A stretch of 64,000 nucleotides of DNA from Anagrus nilaparvatae (taxonomy: Eukaryota; Arthropoda; Insecta; Hymenoptera; Mymaridae). The stretch covers positions 32,118,501 to 32,182,500 of the forward strand of contig JAKSXM010000007.1 of the NCBI GenBank assembly GCA_022575985.1, given 5' to 3'. Positions 1 through 11,153 of the stretch are shown here, piece by piece. The number at the start of each line of letters is the position of its first letter. Position 1 is the first letter of the stretch. The position numbers were made by a program, and so were the translations under genes. A model generated the notes under the pieces. It was not told where the DNA came from. It made no database searches and saw nothing but the letters and a program-made list of their open reading frames with translations.

Positions 1-56
1 TAGGGTTTATCACTTTAGCACATGATTTTATCCTTATCCCACTTCTGACACCAATT

Positions 57-313
57 TGTTGTGTATAAAGATAAAATAATTACACTTTGTTTATTATTAA
101 CAAAATCATTTAATAAAATCAATAACTTAATCAATACATAATAATAGTATTAGTCGATAACGCATTATACGCGTCGATGACTTTTGTGTATACATATACT
201 ACTGACTGGGGATAGTATAGTATAAGAATAGGAGAAAAGGGAATAGACGAGAATGACTTGCGCATCTATTAATACTGCCCAAATGTAAAAACAATGGAAG
301 GGATTCTCATACA
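57..313 (-). repeat. LTR of an LTR retrotransposon running off the left edge
   Basis: Read on the minus strand this block starts TGTATGAGAATCCC and ends ACAACA, so it has TG...CA ends. It is followed 3 nt later (37-53) by TGGTGTCAGAAGTGGGA, which begins with TGG and looks like a tRNA primer-binding site. That makes this the 5' LTR of a minus-strand element whose internal region lies before base 1. No coding part is visible. Boundaries rest on the TG/CA ends and the binding-site position; no target-site duplication can be tested here. Confidence 0.55.
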
Positions 314-1465
314 TAACAAAATCCCTTTCTTAAAATATAACAATAATATATTAAGATGGAAAAGCAATTAAAAAAAGAAAAAAATGTAAGTTAATAACGC
401 TCAATATTCAAAATAAAACAGTGTATATCGCGACAAGAATTTAAACCCATTCGTAAAGTATAAATTTTATAGTTCCTAAAAATCTATGAATAAACACCCC
501 CTCTCAATAAATCCTTAAAATTTTTTAAAAAAAATAACCATTGCTCAGATATCAACAATATTATTACTTAGTTTAAAAAAAGTTTTAACAGCGTAAAGAC
601 ATATATAATTTTTGAATATTATAATATAAAATAATAAATTTTATACATTTAAGTAATTTTAAAAAAATAGGAACCTAAGAATATTTAAATGTTAAGTTAA
701 GTTTTTTAAATGGTATGTAAAATATATATGTAATTTAAAGATTTCAATGTAATATTTTGTAAAATTAAAAAAATTATTTCTAAATAAATAAAGGTCCTAA
801 AGAGGTTCTCAGATTGAGAATGAAATATTGACAAGAGTGAAAATCAAAGTTTTTTTAATTTTTCCTTATAATTTGTCCAGCAAGGTCGTTTTAAACTCAA
901 TTCAAATTATTAAAAATTTTCTATACACCCTACCAAACATTTTCTGCTATTCATAATAAAAATAAAAAATTGATCAAAAAATTCCTGGGTTTCATAATAA
1001 TTAAGGGTTCAGCGCTTACAAAATTTTTTAAAGCGAAGGATGAAAAGTAATTAGATTGAGTGAAGTATGTGAGTATGCTTTACTCAAGTTATATCCCCGC
1101 AGGAAAATGACAAAAGGTGAGTTAGTTTGTGCAATACTGGCTGTATAAATGTGTATGAAATTTATACAGTTATATTTGAAACTTTACCAGGATATTAACT
1201 ATTATTGTTTTTTTACAAAATTTCTCGTCGGACCGAAATGACAGCTATTTTAGCGAAACGCATTGAATATTGAATCTATTTTACATTATGCATAATATAG
1301 GGTTCTGCACTTTCACGTTATTCATGCTTATAAATAGCAACTAAAATTGTATATTTATTATGTATACCGAAATTTGAAAGAATTTAATTAATTTAATTAA
1401 TTATACTTAATCGATTTCGATTAATTAGTCTAAGTTATCATGCTTATTCAAATTCTATTCTTCTA
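314..1465. other. AT-rich sequence without recognisable features
   Basis: I see no open frame, splice-flanked exon or repeat match here beyond simple A/T runs. It may be intronic or intergenic sequence upstream of the LSM14 exon. Confidence 0.5.
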
Positions 1466-1705
1466 CACTGAGAAAACTAACATATAAAGAGTACTTTACA
1501 TTCTAATAAAAATTATTGTATTTTACTAGTAATTGGGTACCCTTGTTAACTTTATTTTAATATTTATTATTTAAATACAGTAAAAATTGCTTGTACTTCA
1601 AAAAATTTAAACTATAATATAAATTAATAATCACTAGATTAATGTAGAATTTTTACTATACGAGTAATGTAATTTTTAATTTAGTATTTTTGTAATGCAA
1701 ATTAA
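1466..1705 (+). repeat. Dispersed ~240-bp repeat, copy 1
   Basis: Starts CACTGAGAAAACTAACAT and ends near ATGCAAATTAAAA. A diverged inverted copy lies at 6824-7062. Blocks such as ACAGTAAAAATTGCTTGTAC are conserved between the two. No coding capacity; probably a short nonautonomous transposon. Confidence 0.6.
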
Positions 1706-1762
1706 AAAAAAAATGAAAAAATAATTTTACTCGGCACATCCGGCGGTGGTCGAGTGGATTAA

Positions 1763-2668
1763 GGGGATGTTTTTTTCGATTTTTTCGGTAAAAATAAGAT
1801 ATTTTTCAAACATTTTTTTTTAGTGAATTTATTTAAAATGATAAAATTTTTTTCTTGTTAGTGTCAAGAAAGTGCGTGTTTTCTGGCCGCTGCGCTATTC
1901 GAAAAAACGAATTTTCTCGACACTGAGCAAGAAAAATTATGTTTTGTCCTTGGCCACAAAAAATGATGCCCAAAATCGCAGTTTACCATCCTCGGCTTCG
2001 CCTTGGACGGTAATTTACGTGCGATTTGGGCCATTCTTTACTTTTGTGGCCATGGGTAAAAATATACTATTTTTTTACAGCTAAAAGTATATCATAAATA
2101 AACTTTTTTTGTTTTAATTTTTTTTTCTTATGCATAGTTTTTGATACAGAGCTCCATGAAGTTGAGGCCGCGGCGATGAGGTCTTGCGATATGCATGATT
2201 ACGTCAGTTTGGTTGGTCCGAAATAAAAAATTCCAATGAGATTTTTTTTATTAATAATTTATCTTGTGCGTAAACTAAAAAAAAACTTTTTTAAAAACGT
2301 TTTTAGTGCATGGAATTTCATTTAAAAATTGCAATAAAGAAAAGAAAATTGCAAATTTATGTAATTTTTTTAGTTTACGCACTGGCCAATAAGATATTGA
2401 AGACATTAAAAAAAGATTCATATCGATATCTGCATTATTTTTCGAGATAAGCTGCATACCGATTTCAAAATTATTATTTTGAGAAAAACGCAATTAAAGT
2501 TTGATCCGCTTAATAATTTCAGGGCGTTAACTACTTACAAAAATATTAATATCTCGAAAACGGTTACAAATATTATTTAAATTTTTTGTTTACATATTCT
2601 TAAGATATTTTAAAACAAAATTAGAAAAAAAAAATTGAAAAAAATTTTCAAATAATCGAAACATCCCC
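1763..2668. mobile_element. 906-bp MITE with TTAA target duplication
   Basis: Flanked by TTAA at 1759-1762 and 2669-2672. The terminal inverted repeats are GGGGATGTTT and AAACATCCCC. The TTAA duplication is typical of piggyBac-type elements, although the ends start GGGG rather than CCC. No transposase is present. It contains one copy of the window's dispersed hairpin repeat (1855-2095). Confidence 0.65.
1855..2095 (-). repeat. Dispersed hairpin repeat, copy 1
   Basis: About 230 bp; related copies lie at 46120-46312 and 52690-52912. Read on the minus strand it begins TAGTATATTTTTACC. It contains an internal imperfect hairpin (GCCCAAATCGCAC against GTGCGATTTGGGC-like sequence) and an outer pair AGTGTC/GACACT. 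Much more GC than its surroundings. A 70-codon frame crosses it but is not conserved between copies. Confidence 0.6.
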
Positions 2669-2740
2669 TTAAATCTCGCGACTATATGTAAGTAGAGATA
2701 CTCTCATAATATAGAAGTGGGTTTGTCGCTCGAGTAAGAG

Positions 2741-4502
2741 TTTCATAACTGAATATAGACGCTATTCGTAGTATGAAAATACTTTCGTAAATATATACAG
2801 ATTTAAAACTCTTCACCACTTTGAGGCTAGGATTCTGTTTTCATCATAATATTTAAAAGAAAAATCGAATATTATGGAAAAAACAGAAACTGATATGAAA
2901 GGATCTTCTGATAGAGAGGATACATGGCCTTAAGTCAACTTCAAGTAATGTGTTAAACGGTTTTGGGTTGACTTGCATAAGGCATTAAAGGGGGTAAGTT
3001 TAGTTGGTAAACATGTTAAGCATGGAGTCCGGCATAATCTAGGGCCCGGCCCTAGATATGCGTAACGCATTCTCACCTAGACGCATGTAAAAAATTACAT
3101 GTGTCAACCCTGCTCGTAGAGCAAAAAAAAAACTCGACACATCCATCTTATCGGATAATAAAGATTACTTTACAGATTAATAAAAATACTATATACCAAC
3201 TCGACATATTTCATATTTTAAATTTTATTTTAGTAAATTTTACTTTGTAAATAAATATAATCAATAGCAATAGATAAAATTTAATTCAATAATTCATTGT
3301 TTACATATTATTTATAGAATCTGTGTTCAATTACTTACGTTTATAATTTTTGCGCATTTAATGTTTTTTAATTATCATGTATATAATGAACAGTCAACGC
3401 GGTTTTGTCAACGTAAACTTTTAGTTTACGATGGCTATAAATATTCCAAAGGAAGATTTACGAATGTAGGACAAACGTTATAAACGTAGGACGTACTTAT
3501 TTGAGTAAGATAATAGTATTTTAGGTTCCAGATAAAGATAAAGATATTTTCTGGAACCACTAACTAATCTTCGTCATTGTCGGAACTGTGTAGCATGGAC
3601 CACTCTCCCCCATATAATATATAAATACTGTACTCAATAAATTTTAAGTAGTTATGAGGCATTCCTAAAATTAGGGGTAGGTTATTGAAAAAAAGAAATG
3701 TATCGAGAGACCATAATTCAATTTGGCTATAATTCATCCCAAGGATAAGGTTATAATTATAATAAAAATTTTCAAGTTTTTGAATATTGGGCCTTATCTC
3801 ATTTAAATTATAAAAAAAAATTTTATTTGTAAGGGGGTGGAGTTCACCTAATAGAGTACCTAATAGAGTAAGATGATATTTAAAAAAGATATTTCCTGAA
3901 ACTGAATCCTGATCTTTTTTATAAGGAACCGCAAGAAATAGAATTAGATGATTTTTTAAAAAGGCATCAGAAACTAATTTAATCTTAAAATAAGGAACCC
4001 TTTAGGTTAGGGTCTTTTTTTAAAAAAAGATAACTTGAGACCAATATACAACATAGCTATAAACTACTCATTATTCTAAGCCTTGGTTTTGATTGTCATA
4101 AAAAAAGTTGTATCTCTTTGAGATTTTCTAACAATTCTGACGATATTTTGGCAGGAAAGGTTTTTCCATTGAATCCGACATTTATCTTGACCAAAAGTTC
4201 AGAACAAATTATTCGCCGTACCCTTTGATGTTCGGGGTCATATTAAAAAAAAAAATTTGTAATTTAAATTATTAAATAATAAGTACGTTTTTGACTTATG
4301 AGTGACCTTTGAAGGAGCAAAAAAGAATGACTTAGATTGTTGCTTAACTACTATCTGAGGCGAAGTCAATCCTTCCACGCGTAAATTTTCGGCTTCTCAG
4401 ACACCAAAAATATTTGCTCTCGAGAAGAAGCGCGCGCAGTTGCCTCGCACAACATTTCCTATACATATTTTAAGCATATACTATATTATAAGTTATGTAG
4501 TA
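2741..4502. other. AT-rich stretch, no gene
   Basis: No supported gene. Around 3000-3115 there is a GC-richer patch with a small palindrome (CTAGGGCCCGGCCCTAG). At 4300-4450 a segment weakly resembles part of the dispersed hairpin repeat (TCTGAGGCGAAGTC), probably a degraded copy. Confidence 0.4.
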
Positions 4503-4890
4503 TGTTAATAAAAATATTTTTGTGTTTATTAAATAAACTTGTTATTTTAAACTTTAAACTAGAGCTTTTTTAATAATAATGTTATTGTTTAAGTATTTAG
4601 ATAAATAAATAAATAATAATAGTTTTTAAAAGTAGTAATCTAAAACTTAAAAAAAATTTTTCAATTTACTTTTTTAATTCACTTTTTTTAAAAATAATAT
4701 TAGTAAAAACCTCGTGCTTTTGAAAAAAATAAAAATTTTCTTGTGTTTATTATAAACTTGTTATTTTTTTTACTAATATTATTTTAAAAAAAGGTGAATT
4801 GAAAAAGTAAATTGAAAATTTTTTTAAAAGTTTTAGATTACTACTATTAAAAACTATTATTTATTACATAAATAATTTATTTATCTAAAT

Positions 4891-6054
4891 TAGTGCTTCA
4901 CGATACGATACGATATCGATATTTCGTAATTATCGATATCGTATCGTTAGTGCCAACGTAAGTATCGTATCGGTATCGATGTCGTCTCGTTCTCGTCTCG
5001 AAATCCGATATAATATCGTCCTTAATTGATATAAATAAAATTGTAATAAATGAAAAAAAAAATAAAATTAGTATAAAACAACATTTATTATCATACAGTA
5101 TTTATATTAATTGATATATAATTTTATTGAATAAAGTTAATAATATTTTTTTTATAAATTTTTATCAATTCTAATATTAATGAATTCAACTAGATCACCA
5201 CCTCGCATGCAGTTTTTTTTAATGAACTTTTCATCCATATGTTTGTACAGACTAAGGCACAAATGCTTTCATCAGTTACAGAGCAACGTTCTTTTCTTAT
5301 CGTATTTTCCGCTTCCGAAAAAAGTCTTTCAGCTGGTAGTGATGTCACAGGGACACATAATATGTCCCGAGCCATTTTTGAAATAATCGGATAAATCTTG
5401 CAGTGGTTTTTCCGCCACAAGAAAATATCACAATCAGGATCAGCTTGACAGGATGTTAAATAATTATGAAGTCTTTTTCTGATTCTAACGAATTTTCAGC
5501 TTTTAGAAAAAGGACATTAAAATCAATTGAGCTTTCACTCTTGTCTGTTTTTTGCTATTTGTGCTCAGGTTCTTGGGTTTCTATATCTCCATTTCCTTTA
5601 TACTGTTGGTATTAATGTTTATAAATCTGTTTAAATATTTTCATTGTTTCTTCTTTTATCTCTTTACCCCAATGTGTTATATCTAATCCATCGCTTTTTA
5701 CACGAGGATCCAAAATTAATGAAACGCAACAGATCCAATTAAATTTTCTGTTCTGCTAATTCTGTAACGTATAAAGTGACAGCAGTATAGCTCATATTAT
5801 TATCTGCGCTTTTATTCTCTTATTTATATGTAAAAATTTAAACTTTTATATAAAAAAATCAAGATCGATATTTTTCTCTATTCTCGAAATTAATTATCGA
5901 CGATACGATAAATACGAGAATATTGACGATATCGAAAAATACAAATATCGTATCGTCGTCAGTAAACTTAACGTGATATCGTATCGATATCGTATCGAAA
6001 TTCGATACGATACGATACAATAACGATATTATTCTCGTATATCGTGAAGCACTA
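4891..6054 (-). mobile_element. hAT DNA transposon, 1164 bp, decayed
   Basis: A perfect 8-bp target-site duplication ATCTAAAT flanks it at 4883-4890 and 6055-6062. The ends are TAGTGCTTCACGAT and ATCGTGAAGCACTA. The subterminal regions are unusual simple-sequence tracts of CGATA and TCTCG units. It carries a broken transposase on the minus strand (5190-5720). Eight-bp duplications and TAGTG/CAGTG-type ends are hallmarks of the hAT superfamily. Confidence 0.9.
5190..5720 (-). pseudogene. hAT transposase remnant (C-terminal half)
   Basis: The intact 76-codon piece at 5190-5420 contains YPIISKMARDILCVP followed by TSLPAERLFSEAENTIR. This is the hAT C-terminal dimerisation signature, normally MARD-(x)n-S-ERLFS. 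Upstream on the same strand, near 5696-5718, frame-shifted sequence reads LDPRVKSDGLD, matching the conserved LDPRFK block that precedes it in hAT transposases. The N-terminal BED finger and first catalytic segments are missing, and the pieces are separated by stops and frameshifts. It is dead as a gene and explains the identity of the host element. Confidence 0.85.
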
Positions 6055-6636
6055 ATCTAAATACTTAACAAAAACATTTTTAGTAAAAAGGGTCTTGTTT
6101 AAAGTTTAAAATAACAAGTTTATAATTAACACAAAAATATTTTTATTTTTTTTTAAAAGAAATAATAAAATAATAAATATAATAGAATAACAAACACTCG
6201 CGAGATACATAAATATTAGTGGGGCGAGACGCCTGCGATTTGTCTTCTCGCGCAACCAATTCATTCCCAGTGTATGATATAGTAAAAATTATGTTTATAA
6301 AAATTCCAGTACGCGTATAGGAATTTTTAATACATATAGATAAAGTCATTTTTCTCTCTTCTTGTCACTCCCCCTTTTTTAATAAATTTTAGCATACGTG
6401 CAGGCACATTTATCCGTACTTCGGTATTTTAAAACAAAACTAATCATATAAAATAAACTTGTATTAATAAAAATGCAACAAATAAATGAAATAAAAAGGT
6501 TTAATAAAGGTATAGATGTGAATTATATAAAGAAAGAAAAGAGCGAGAATAAAATATCTATTTGCTTAACAGGGGACGTAAGTGAGTAATATCCAAAACA
6601 TGTAGTTTTCAAACTTCGATTCTTTCACGCGTAGGA

Positions 6637-6745
6637 AACCATGGCACAGTGGACGAAGTGATAAGCCGGCAATCAAAAGACCGCGGATCAAATCCCCAGA
6701 CTGACTTAAAAAAAAATAAATAAATAAATAAAATAATAAATACAA
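6637..6745 (+). repeat. tRNA-derived SINE
   Basis: TGGCACAGTGG resembles an RNA polymerase III A box and GGATCAAATCC, 34 nt further on, a B box (consensus GGTTCGAATCC). The head is followed by an A-rich AAATAAATAAAT tail. No target duplication was identified. It could also be a decayed tRNA gene, but the A/T tail favours a SINE. Confidence 0.5.
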
Positions 6746-6823
6746 AAAAAAAAAAAATTCATTAAAAAATAATAATAATAAATTAAAAAAAATAATAAAT
6801 ATACTATTTATTTTTTAAAGTGT

Positions 6824-7062
6824 TTTTAATTTGCATAAAAAAAATACTGAAATAAAAATTATATTCCTCGTATAGTAAAAATTCTAAATTGCTCCAGTAA
6901 TTATTAATTTATATTATAGTTATAATCTTTAAAGTACAAGCAATTTTTACTGTATACTAAATAATAAATATTACAATAATCTTAACCATGGTAACCAATT
7001 ACTATAAAATACAGTAATTTTTACTTGAATATATAGTAATATTTATGTTAGTTTTCTCAGTG
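6824..7062 (-). repeat. Dispersed ~240-bp repeat, copy 2
   Basis: Inverted, diverged copy of 1466-1705. Its right end CTCAGTG is the reverse complement of the CACTGAG start of copy 1. Confidence 0.6.
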
Positions 7063-7978
7063 CTTCTTGCAGGTTTTCCATTAAGAAAAACTAATTATTT
7101 GGTTGGAAACTAATAAAAACTAATTATGAGGTTACAGGTTACAGGTTTTCCTTTTTATTTTTCAAGAAAAATGTATTTTTTATGTAGGATTTATGCAGGA
7201 CACTAAGTCGAATTGGACTGTATAAATTGGATCTGTCAAATCTTGACCGTAGCAGAATTTTTTCCAAATTTCCCAGGAGAAGTTCAAAATGAAGTTTTCA
7301 ATAAAAATCTTTAAGAATTTAGAAAAAGTAAATTATAATTGCTTAGTCAAGTGAGGCATTTTGAGTAGCAGAAGATATCATATTTGTGTTCAGTGATCCT
7401 TAAAACATTAATAAAACCTTGTAAATCCATCGTAAAATATTTAATAATTTTTATGTAGAGAAACTAAAATGATTTCTGAAAAAATCAATTTACCATTCAT
7501 AATTAGTGAACCTAAAAATATAAAAGCTTTTTAGATTTGTTTATGAGTCTATTAGCAGAAAAAGTCTTCAGATAGTTGGCTAAAAAATATAAATATAGTA
7601 AACTATTTTTATATAATTATAAATTTTTAAAAATTAAAAAATGTGGAGTTATACAGTTAGCTTTGAATCATTTATTTATGTATGCTTCGGCATGTATGCA
7701 TGAATATTTCCTTGATAAACAATAAATTAAAACTTTTTTACCTAAAAAAAAATTTTATTTTTGGCATTGCTTAGCAAAAAAATTAATTAAAACATATTTT
7801 TATGTTTATTTGTTTTCTTTTATCAATATACTATGGCCTTTTTACTAGAAATAAATATTATTTGGGAATTTTTATGATTTCTTATTTTCATAAAATATTC
7901 ACCTTAAGACAACTATTAAAATTTATTGCTTGAGTCTTTTATTACATTTTGTACTTAAATTTTAATAAATAATTTCAG
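7063..7978. other. Intron sequence upstream of the first visible LSM14 exon
   Basis: AT-rich, without a recognised repeat. It ends in a plausible 3' splice site (pyrimidine-poor but with TTTCAG at 7973-7978). Confidence 0.5.
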
Positions 7979-8290
7979 CTATCCCATTAGAAGATCAGGA
8001 AGTGGTCTATCACAATATACTGATGTTAAACGCGATAACGAAAAAACAGTATTGCAAAGTAATATCTCAAACCCAAGTCAAAGCCAAACCTCTCATGGGC
8101 AAAATATTCGAGGAAATAGAGGATCTTGGATAAATAGTCGAGGAGGTATTCGTGGAAGAGGTGCTCGAGGTGGTAGAGCACAATTTAGAAGTAGTCAACC
8201 AATAAGCTCTACTACAAAGACCAAAAATACCCTTAAGTTTGAAAATGATTATGATTTTGAACAAGCTAATACTAAATTTGAAGAACTAAG
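7979..8290 (+). CDS. LSM14: LSM14 / Trailer hitch exon (RGG and FDF region)
   Basis: This 312-bp exon has acceptor TTTCAG at 7973-7978 and donor AG|GTAAAA at 8290/8291. The first base completes a split codon; reading continues from 7980. The peptide starts YPIRRSGSGLSQ, passes an Arg-Gly-rich stretch (RGGIRGRGARGG, residues ~56-67) and ends with LKFENDYDFEQANTKFEEL. The last part is the FDF motif of LSM14/RAP55/Trailer hitch, which binds the DEAD-box helicase DDX6/Me31B in P bodies and translationally repressed mRNPs. The N-terminal Lsm domain is not in the window. The exon ends in phase 2 (AG|A), joining to 32574 to give EELRLQLSKAKI, as expected for the family. Identification is by recalled family motifs, not a search. 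Confidence 0.88.
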
Positions 8291-8549
8291 GTAAAATACT
8301 TTTTTAATGCTGTAATAAATGTTTTTTCTTGAACTTTTAAATAAGGTCTTTTAAATTAGTATATTAAGTATCAAGGGCGCAAAAGTTTTGATATTAGCGT
8401 GATAATTAGCACGAGTTTTCGGCGAAATATTTACACTCATGGTGCTTATATTTTTCGCAGAATTACACGTAAAACAAATGCAACAAATTCAGGACCAAGT
8501 TTTTATACACTTAGGAGGGCGAAAAAAACTACTCGCAATGTTTAAAATA

Positions 8550-9160
8550 CAGGCGTCCCTCCTTATACGCGGTTTCCATATACGCGGGTTTCGCTCAGCG
8601 GTTTGTCAATTTTTCCCATCCCTCTTTATGCGCGGTTTTTCCCTACGTATACGTGGTTTCTATTTGAAATTCAAAGTGAAAATTTTTTCTGGTTATCTTT
8701 TTTTATTGTTTTGTAACAACCAATTAACCTCATTTATTAAACATCACTATCTCTCAGATAAGCAAAATTATTATAAGTATTCCTTCATAAATTATGGCTC
8801 TCAAATTCAAAAATTCTTTAAATTGAAAAGGGAATGTCTTGAATATTACGGTGTGAAGCTAAAAATTTTCAATTCGCTCGAATCCGAAGACAGATTTACA
8901 GCCGTTGCGCGAAAATTTTAAATCAATGAGTCTTCTGTACAAACAATAGTTCTGTACGCCATAGTGCTTCGACCTTGGGCCAGTTTGCTAACTTAAGTAA
9001 ATTAAACAGACATGTATCACTTAATACTAAAAAATAAATATACTAAAATACAAGAAAAGTATAAAAACAACAAAAAATTATTTTTAAGCCTGGAAAGTTG
9101 GAGTGTCTAAACCTAAACCCCTTATTCCCATAAGACCTTGGTCTCCGTATACGCGTATTT
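8550..9160 (+). mobile_element. Tigger/pogo-type transposon remnant
   Basis: Begins at 8550 with CAGGCGTCCCTCCTTATACG right after a TA dinucleotide. This closely follows the CAGGC...CCTC terminal repeats of Tigger elements (Tc1/mariner superfamily, TA target). At 8850-8990 a frame reads KLKIFNSLESEDRFTAVARKF, a stop, then INESSVQTI, resembling the N-terminal CENP-B/psq-type helix-turn-helix of Tigger transposases. Most of the transposase is absent. I do not see a matching right end; a repeat of the TATACGCG motif lies near 9150, so the right boundary is a guess. The 160-codon frame across 8439-8921 is not a gene, because its IRGF repeats translate the TIR. Confidence 0.6.
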
Positions 9161-9290
9161 TTTAAAACTTTAATAATTATTAAAAGTAATAAATATATGA
9201 TTTTTTCAATTAATTAAATCAAAACATATTTATTTTAATTATTTATTGATCATTCATTTTACAACTTGTTTTTGTACAATAATTGGACAA

Positions 9291-9321
9291 CTAGTTTCAG
9301 GAATAAATTCCCATCATCAGG
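9291..9321 (-). ncRNA. Hammerhead-ribozyme-like core in PLE1 3' end
   Basis: On the minus strand CTGATGA (9314-9320) is followed by a short stem (GGGAA / TTCCT) and then GAAAC (9295-9299). This is the order of the conserved hammerhead boxes. Hammerhead motifs are known in pseudo-LTRs of Penelope-like elements. The stems I and III needed for cleavage were not modelled. Confidence 0.55.
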
Positions 9322-9679
9322 TCTGTATTATAATTAAACTAAATTTATTTAAATTATTTGAATATGATATTGTAACCTTAAATTATGTCTGTAACTCTGT
9401 ATAGACTCACAATTATTTTATGACTAAATGAAAAAAATTTTTTGGATATTTATTTTGTACATATGAAGATTTTATATTCTGAAGATTTTTAATTATTTCT
9501 ATGTAATAAATATTTTAAAAAATTTATTTTATAAGTGTTTGAAATCATATCTGTTTTTTCTAATGTACAAGAACACTATAGGAGGAAGTTAATATATAAA
9601 ATATGTTTTTTAATTCGTTTATTCTATTTCCAATTCTTTTTATTTTTTATTTTTTATTTTTGCTTTTTCTTAATTTTTA

Positions 9680-10156
9680 TTATATAACATTTTTTTTAAT
9701 TATTTTATCAAATAATACGTTTTTTTTATTTAGTAAGTTATCATTAATTAATTTATTTTCATTTATTTGTGTATTTTTAGAAACTTCAAATTCTTCTAGT
9801 GTATCCAAAAATTTACCTTCAATGCAAAAGTATATCGGTTTTAATTTTTTATGTATATTGTTTATTTTGGTCGTGGTTATTATCAATTAAATATAATCCG
9901 TATTTGGTGTTTACTTTTTCTAATTGTTGTGTAGAATTTATATTTTGTATTTTTGGAATATGGTCATTTAACCTTTTTCTAAAGCTGCGTCCCGTTTGCC
10001 CTATGTATATTTTATCGCACGAGTCACACGATACTTTATATACAGCGGTTCTATCTAGAAAATTATTATTAGGGTGGTTTGAATCCTATGTTATAACCGT
10101 ATTTTTTTACTGCGTTTCTTAGAACACTTGGCAATTTTGTTGTGTATTTTAAACCT
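9680..10156 (-). pseudogene. PLE1 GIY-YIG endonuclease, C-terminal part
   Basis: Minus-strand reading just downstream of the R1 insertion gives LGLKYTTKLPSVLRNAVKKY. After a one-base frameshift in a C run it continues AVYKVSCDSCDKIYIGQTGR, SFRKRLNDHIPKI and, to the end, KPIYFCIEGKFLDTLEEFEV. The YKVxCxxCxxxYIGQTxRxFxxRxxxH pattern is the GIY-YIG nuclease of Penelope-like elements, with the conserved CxxC pair. The nuclease nicks the target DNA for priming. The copy is inactivated by the frameshift and the large insertion in the linker. A similar but distinct PLE lies at 40960-42703. Confidence 0.8.
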
Positions 10157-10167
10157 AAGTATTTATT

Positions 10168-10170
<3 letters not shown>

Positions 10171-10201
<31 letters not shown>

Positions 10202-11139
10202 GGAAATATGTGAATCTTGCATCAGCCATAGAGTGTTTGCGGGCCTTAAAGACCCGCAAATTTCCATGACCGCCCAGTTGTACAAAGTGTACAACTGGGA
10301 GACCACCGGCGTACACGGTCGCCGGCTACGCCCCAGATTCTTTCTGGATAAACACACTTTAAACCCCCCGCGCTTGTTTGTCCCAAACCGGAACTCCCTT
10401 TTCAGGTATAACTTCAGTTTGGGACGCGCAGCCTAGGCAGATGGCCGTTGCCTTCCCCCCTGCCTAGGGGCAGGAGAGCTCTCTACGATAGAAAGCCCTC
10501 CTCCTTCTTCTCCAACAAGGTGGTCCTTACGTACTCTGCTACTTTGTTCCAGTTTTCGGAACTCCGTAGCATTTCTGGGACCACCGTCTCCGGACTCCAA
10601 ATCGGAAAGGGCGGGCGCCCCTCCGCGTAGCGATCGAAGAATGTGTGCTCTACTGTATCATCCACGCCCGGACAGTGCAAGCACTCCTTTGTTGCTACCT
10701 TATGCCAATGCTTCAACATGACACGGAAATACCCGCGTCCAGTTAAGAACTGGGTAAGGTAGAAATCCACCTCCCCATGCTGTCGTCCCATCCATGCCTG
10801 CAGGTCTGAGATCAGTCTGCGCGTCCATAGGGCATTTTTCTCTTGGTTTTTTTTCCATCGTTTCTTCCATGCTTTCATAGAGTTGAAGCGGGTGCGAGAG
10901 GAAGCCACTTCGCGCTCATCTACGCTCTCGTAGATGAATTTCCGCTCCAACGCTAGCAGGTCAATGGGTATCACCGAAGCAACAACCTGGATCGCCTCTA
11001 GAGATACCGTGTGGTATCCGCAGGCGATCCTCACTGCCGCTTGCCTCTGTACCGACGATATTTTATGTTTGTACTTGGCAGTTTCTGTGGTCTTCGCCCA
11101 GACTTCTGATCCGTAGAGCAGGACAGAGGTGTAGGTGAG
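10171..11139 (-). mobile_element. R1-clade non-LTR retrotransposon, 5'-truncated, recent
   Basis: A perfect 14-bp target-site duplication AAGTATTTATTGTT flanks it (10157-10170 and 11140-11153). The minus strand ends in a long poly-A tail (10171-10198). It carries an uninterrupted C-terminal ORF fragment and a ~285-bp 3' UTR. The sequence is strikingly GC-richer than its surroundings. It is inserted inside PLE1. The long duplication, clean tail and open frame mark a recent target-primed insertion. Confidence 0.92.
10483..11137 (-). CDS. R1-type ORF2 C-terminal fragment
   Basis: One open frame of about 218 codons runs from the truncation point to a TAG at 10483-10485, with no start codon of its own. 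It begins YTSVLLYGSEVWAKTTETAK and contains VIPIDLLALERKF, a tryptophan-rich linker, then LISDLQAWMGRQHGEVDFYL and a CCHC-like module ECLHCPGVDDTVEHTFF. This order (thumb, connector, C-terminal zinc-knuckle region) is that of R1/TRAS-like non-LTR retrotransposons. Endonuclease and catalytic RT are lost through 5' truncation. In the last module the expected final cysteine (FF-D-C) is arginine. No frameshift or stop is visible. It is a non-functional fragment despite being open. Confidence 0.85.
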
Positions 11140-11153
11140 AAGTATTTATTGTT

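Larger units (their letters stand above)
1731..2740 (+). repeat. Possible tRNA-derived SINE split by a TTAA insertion
   Basis: The segment at 1741-1762 (GGTGGTCGAGTGGATTAA) resembles the A-box region of a tRNA-Ser/Leu type head. After removal of the MITE 1763-2668 it continues with ATCTCGCGACT and a B-box-like GTGGGTTTGTC near 2708. The similarity is partial and no tail is clear, so this is a weak call. Confidence 0.3.
4503..6148. mobile_element. Foldback element interrupted by a hAT transposon
   Basis: The left arm starts TTAATAAAAATATTTTTGTG at about 4503. Its reverse complement runs from about 4760 to 4890 and, after the hAT insertion, from 6063 to 6148. The arms also share TAACAAG/CTTGTTA and GTTTAAAG blocks. 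No coding capacity. The hAT copy landed in the right arm, so the foldback is older. Confidence 0.65.

Noticed and set aside
5180..5386. Plus-strand 68-codon ORF
   Set aside because: Antisense to the hAT C-terminal dimerisation domain.
8439..8921. 160-codon ORF with IRGF-type repeats
   Set aside because: The repeats are translations of the Tigger terminal repeat (TATACGCGG motifs). The real reading is the decayed transposase in the same area; no promoter, splice context or family match for a host protein.
10128..10630. Plus-strand ORFs of 60-102 codons
   Set aside because: Antisense to the R1-type element and its 3' UTR/poly-A; they are shadows of GC-rich retroelement sequence.
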